Source: CAZAGT01 sp964484515 (GTDB lineage Bacteria > Desulfobacterota > DSM-4660 > Desulfatiglandales > HGW-15). From it: a DNA stretch of 8,147 bases. Shown here one piece after another: positions 5,391 to 8,147 of the stretch (position 1 is the stretch's first letter; every line of letters begins with the position of its first letter). A model generated the notes under the pieces. It searched no databases. It saw only the letters and a program-made list of their open reading frames with translations, and was not told the DNA's origin. The stretch is from assembly GCA_964484515.1 (NCBI GenBank), contig CAZAGT010000233.1, positions 1 through 8,147 on the forward strand, given 5' to 3'. The translations under genes and the position numbers were made by a program.

Positions 5391-6725
5391 TCAAGAACCT
5401 CCGTGCTCAAGGCCCTTCAAACGCTCCACCAAGACATCCTCAAGGCTCGGGCTGCCGTGATCTCGATACTCATAGCAGACGCGCAGAGTCGGTTTTCTGA
5501 TCGAAAGGATACGGGGGAGCTGAATGGGGGTAGCGAAGATCACGATATCGCAATCCGCGCCATTGATGCTCTCCTCCAGATCGCGAATTTGCTCCTCGCT
5601 GTAGCCCATGGCGGGCAATACCGGCCCAATATGTGGGTAACGTTTGAAAGTCTCCTCAATCGACCCGACGGCGTAGGGTCGCGGGTCGACCATTTCCCTG
5701 GCGCCATAGGTCCTGGCGGCAACAAAGCCGGCCCCATAGGACATCTCCCCGTGGGTCAGGGTGGGTCCGTCCTCCACCACCAAGACCCGTTGGCCCTGAA
5801 TGCGTTCCGGCTGGCTCACTGAAACGGGGGATTCGGCCATCAAGATCTGCGCCCCGGGCGCGTGGGTCTCGATGTTCACCCGGACCTGTTCGACCCCTGA
5901 TGACGGCGCCGTATCGACCTTATTGATAATGGCAATATCGGCCATGAGCATGTTGGTCTCCCCGGGGTAGTAGAGCAACTCGTGCCCGGCCCGGTGCGGG
6001 TCGAAGAGGACGATGTGGACATCTGGAAAATAGAACGGGGTGTCGTTGTTTCCACCGTCCCAGACGATCACATCGCCTTCCTGCTCCGCCTCCCCCAGGA
6101 TCTGGCCGTAGTCGACGCCTGCAAAGACCGTGATCCCCATGTCCACGAGGGGCTCGTATTCCTCGCGCTCCTCAATGGTGCAGTGATGTTTGTCAAAATC
6201 CTCATAGGAAGAAAAGCGTTGCAAGACCTGTGTCCTGAGGTCGCCATAGGGCATCGGGTGCCGAACCACGACCACATTCTGGTCCAGATGCCGCAGGATC
6301 TCACAGACCTTGCGGGTGGTCTGAGACTTGCCGCAACCCGTCCTCACGGCGCAAACGGCCACAACGGGCCTTTGCGCCCGCAGCATGGTATAGGTCGCGC
6401 CGGTGAGCATGAAATCAGCGCCCTCCGCCATAACGGTGGCCGCCTTGTGCATGACCTCTACGTGGGGCACGTCGCTGTAGGAAAAGGCGACCAGATCTAC
6501 CCTGTGTTGTCGGACGAGGTCCTTGAGTTCGGCCTCAGGATGGATGGGGACCCCTTCTGGATATAGCTCTCCGGAAAGCTCCGGCGGATAGAGTCGGCCT
6601 TCGATGGACGGTATCTGCGCCGCTGTAAAAGCGACAACGCGGTAACGAGGATTGTCCCTGAAATAAACATTGAAGTTGTGAAAATCCCGACCCGCCGCAC
6701 CCATGATAATGACCTTTTCAATCAT
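5391..6725 (-). CDS. cyclic 2,3-diphosphoglycerate synthetase-like P-loop GTPase (COG2403 type)
   Basis: The 444-residue protein combines an N-terminal Rossmann-like segment (VIIMGAAGRDFHNFN, 5-19) with a P-loop NTPase domain. Walker A is RTGCGKSQTT at 128-137 with K133. A Walker B-like strand is DVIVWDGGNND (218-228). The block FDPHRAGHELLYYPGETN (241-258) is highly characteristic of the family, and NKVD (268-271) is the guanine-specificity motif. The family is named after an archaeal enzyme that cyclises 2,3-diphosphoglycerate with ATP, but bacterial members, annotated as predicted GTPases, lack a proven reaction. The protein is probably cytoplasmic. AGAGGTAGGG within the 15 bases before the ATG supports the start. 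The gene ends 15 bases before carbamate kinase and begins 39 bases after the SbcD-like gene. The tight coupling to carbamate kinase suggests a phosphoryl- or acyl-phosphate step in the same pathway, which is inference. NKVD argues for GTP, while an ATP-using synthetase role remains possible. Confidence 0.9.
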   Translation of the reverse strand: MIEKVIIMGAAGRDFHNFNVYFRDNPRYRVVAFTAAQIPSIEGRLYPPELSGELYPEGVPIHPEAELKDLVRQHRVDLVAFSYSDVPHVEVMHKAATVMAEGADFMLTGATYTMLRAQRPVVAVCAVRTGCGKSQTTRKVCEILRHLDQNVVVVRHPMPYGDLRTQVLQRFSSYEDFDKHHCTIEEREEYEPLVDMGITVFAGVDYGQILGEAEQEGDVIVWDGGNNDTPFYFPDVHIVLFDPHRAGHELLYYPGETNMLMADIAIINKVDTAPSSGVEQVRVNIETHAPGAQILMAESPVSVSQPERIQGQRVLVVEDGPTLTHGEMSYGAGFVAARTYGAREMVDPRPYAVGSIEETFKRYPHIGPVLPAMGYSEEQIRDLEESINGADCDIVIFATPIQLPRILSIRKPTLRVCYEYRDHGSPSLEDVLVERLKGLEHGGS

Positions 6726-6764
6726 ACTTACCCTACCTCTGTGTATCTTAAGAGCGGATTTCCG

Positions 6765-7790
6765 TCAACGCTGCACCCAGCGTTTGCCCGCCCGCAGTAC
6801 GAATTGACATTCAAGCACCGGGGGCATCTCGGCCCTGATCCGATCGAAGTCGATGTCCGGGTAATCACACAGTCTTGATCCGCCTTTCAGATTAAATCGT
6901 ATGACCATATCTTCGCTGAAGCGCCAGAACTGACTCCTGATGGCCTCTTCACACTCGCAAGCGGCCATGCCTGAGGCCTCAAGTTGCACGATCTCCATGT
7001 CATAGGCCGGCAGCGGAATAAAGCGGGTCTCGATCCGATTATTGAGGACTTCTCCCTCAACGAACCCTTTCTCCTCGTACATCTCGGCAAAGCTCATCCT
7101 CTGGGTCGACCCGGGGTAGACGAAGTTGAGCGCCGGCTTCAAGGGGTGTGAGAGGGCCTGGTAACGGTGGATATGTCCGGCGGCCACATAATCGAAATCC
7201 ACAGGAACCTCGTGTCTGCTGACCGTATCAGAGCGTCCCGCCCTGAACACGAAATTGACCGGGCCGACACAAGCCTGGTCAAAGGCTTGATGGGTGACAA
7301 GAAAATTAAGATCAGTCTTTAATTCATCGTACTCCGTCTCCTCCAAGGCCCCGAAAAAGGTCCGGCGAGAATCCTCCCTGATGAAGGGAAAGCCCGCGAT
7401 CCCCACCGCATACCCGTTGATGGTGAAACAGAGCGACCGCGGCCGATCAAAGACGTAGAGACCTCGCTGCCCATGAAAGAGGTCAAAGGGAAACTCGGAA
7501 CGCTCGTGATTGCCGGGAATGATCAAGACGCGCACCCCTGCGCGGGTGAGCTTTATGAAGGGCTGTATAAGGATGTCCAGGGCTTCCCTGGGGATGTAGT
7601 ACTTGTTGAAGAGATCGCCGCTGTGGATAAACAGATCCGCCTCAATCTCGAGGGCGTGTTGAACGACGGTCGTGAAATTCTCGAAGATGGAATCCGCCCG
7701 CTTGCGTCGCCCTTCCGGGTCTGATTGGGGGACCTTGATGACATCAAATCCAAGGTGGGTGTCAGCGGTATGGACGAATTTCATGGCCAC
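6765..7790 (-). CDS. sbcD: SbcD/Mre11-type DNA exonuclease (calcineurin-like phosphoesterase)
   Basis: The 341-residue product is a two-metal nuclease of the SbcD/Mre11 family. The five phosphoesterase motifs are present with their metal ligands: HTADTHLG (7-14; D10, H12), HSGDLFN (56-62; D59), PGNHE (92-96; N94, H95), VTHQ (165-168; H167) and AAGHIHR (203-209; H206, H208). The C-terminal 100 residues correspond to the capping domain. It is somewhat shorter than E. coli SbcD, which is about 400 residues. The family normally works with an ATPase, SbcC/Rad50, on DNA ends and hairpins, but no such gene adjoins it: upstream is a PLP enzyme and downstream is the GTPase, 39 bases away. The start is ambiguous. 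GTG at 7790 has AGG 7 bases upstream, while ATG two codons later (7784) gives the family-like MKFVHTADTHLG start. The nuclease call is firm; its place among metabolic genes is unexplained. Confidence 0.93.
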   Translation of the reverse strand: MAMKFVHTADTHLGFDVIKVPQSDPEGRRKRADSIFENFTTVVQHALEIEADLFIHSGDLFNKYYIPREALDILIQPFIKLTRAGVRVLIIPGNHERSEFPFDLFHGQRGLYVFDRPRSLCFTINGYAVGIAGFPFIREDSRRTFFGALEETEYDELKTDLNFLVTHQAFDQACVGPVNFVFRAGRSDTVSRHEVPVDFDYVAAGHIHRYQALSHPLKPALNFVYPGSTQRMSFAEMYEEKGFVEGEVLNNRIETRFIPLPAYDMEIVQLEASGMAACECEEAIRSQFWRFSEDMVIRFNLKGGSRLCDYPDIDFDRIRAEMPPVLECQFVLRAGKRWVQR

Positions 7791-7811
7791 GTACCAGCCT
7801 ATCTACCAAAG

Positions 7812-7851
7812 CGTCATGCACTCTTTTCCATGACGGTGAGTAAGCGTCACC
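7812..7851. repeat. overlapping alternative hairpins before the SbcD-like gene
   Basis: CGTCATG at 7812-7818 pairs perfectly with CATGACG at 7829-7835 (10-base loop). Overlapping it, GGTGA at 7835-7839 pairs with TCACC at 7847-7851. TGACG at 7831-7835 could instead pair with the second CGTCA at 7845-7849, so the structures exclude each other. They occupy the 98-base gap between the PLP gene stop and the SbcD-like start. No terminator T-run or clear promoter is visible. Confidence 0.4.
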
Positions 7852-7888
7852 CTGACCCCCAACAGCTGATCCCCAAGCCCCCTTTTTA

Positions 7889-8147
7889 TCAATGTCCTCG
7901 CCCATCCACGGGCCAGGTCTCGATGAATCGACCCCGGCCGTCGATGATATGGGCCTCGTCGAACAGGTTGATGGTCGTGCAGATGTGCCGCGAGACCAGG
8001 TAAAGGACATCGCCGACGGAGGGGACCGGGGTTCCTCGAGGGAGTCTGAGGGCTTGATGTTCCTCACTGCGAACCACGAACTCAATGTCTTCCGGTAGAC
8101 CGAGCGCGCGGAAGTGGGGGGGCGGCGTGTCGGGGGAGATCGACTTG
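7889..8147 (-). CDS. D-serine dehydratase/D-threonine aldolase-like PLP enzyme, C-terminal 85 residues (partial)
   Basis: The gene enters from the right edge and ends at TGA 7889-7891; codons are read from 8146, and only the C-terminal part is visible. It opens with KSISPDTPPPHF, which resembles the DAGSKA(I/V)S region of the fold-type III DSD1/D-threonine aldolase family. It continues with VVRSEEH (visible residues 24-30), the GDVLYL strand (45-50), RHICTTINLFDE (53-64) and the family ending ETWPVDGRGH. H54-x-C56 matches the His-x-Cys zinc site of eukaryotic D-serine dehydratase, whereas bacterial D-threonine aldolases have His-x-Asp for manganese or similar. This favours a zinc-dependent dehydratase-like or related lyase. 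The PLP lysine lies outside the window. It is the first visible gene of the minus-strand series, 98 bases before the SbcD-like gene, and could belong to a separate transcript. Confidence 0.85.
   Translation of the reverse strand, partial: KSISPDTPPPHFRALGLPEDIEFVVRSEEHQALRLPRGTPVPSVGDVLYLVSRHICTTINLFDEAHIIDGRGRFIETWPVDGRGH

Noticed and set aside
5982..6566. 194-residue open frame on the plus strand
   Set aside because: It is antisense to the GTPase P-loop region, whose motifs are unmistakable on the minus strand.
7762..8085. 107-residue open frame on the minus strand
   Set aside because: It is in another frame over the PLP enzyme C-terminus and the SbcD leader; the neighbouring frame carries the recognisable family sequence.

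Overview
The window looks like chromosomal DNA of an anaerobic, moderately GC-rich bacterium. The gene set fits (an Asp-ligand ferredoxin, an iron-sulfur-flavoprotein-like reductase, carbamate kinase, a cyclic-2,3-diphosphoglycerate-synthetase-like GTPase, a TIGR00300-type ornithine cyclodeaminase). So do the intergenic gaps filled with short degenerate tandem repeats. An uncultured Desulfobacterota-like or similar deep-branching lineage is plausible, but no marker gene is present to fix the taxonomy. No tRNA, rRNA, CRISPR array, transposase, integrase or phage gene was recognised.

Layout. The left half (152-4071) is read on the plus strand: a 64-residue ferredoxin, a 196-residue flavoprotein, a secreted DUF4139 protein of 472 residues, and a 368-residue TIGR00300/LOR-SDH-type ornithine cyclodeaminase. 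The last three gaps in this half are 56, 273 and 279 bases, so these genes are not one tight operon. The right half (4437-8147) is read on the minus strand. In transcription order it holds the 3' end of a D-serine dehydratase/D-threonine aldolase-like PLP gene (running off the right edge), an SbcD/Mre11-type nuclease, the GTPase and carbamate kinase. The gaps are 98, 39 and 15 bases, so the last three genes look like an operon. The two halves converge on a 365-base non-coding gap (4072-4436).

How the genes may work together. Ornithine cyclodeaminase makes proline and ammonia from ornithine. Carbamate kinase makes ATP, ammonia and CO2 from carbamoyl phosphate. These are the two end reactions expected of arginine or citrulline breakdown, but no arginine deiminase or ornithine carbamoyltransferase lies in the window. 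The GTPase joined to carbamate kinase has no assigned bacterial role and is the most open functional question. The ferredoxin and flavoprotein form a plausible small redox pair.

Non-coding structure. A 47-base sequence occurs at 79-125 and again inverted at 4270-4316 with 42 of 47 matches. The two copies bracket the whole plus-strand block. A 14-base part of it recurs at 4352-4365. Three different short tandem repeats lie in three separate gaps (21-, 7- and 14-base units). A 13-base motif occurs just after two of the plus-strand genes. I see no clearly new defence or mobile system; the inverted repeat pair and the kinase-GTPase-nuclease cluster are the items most worth a second look.
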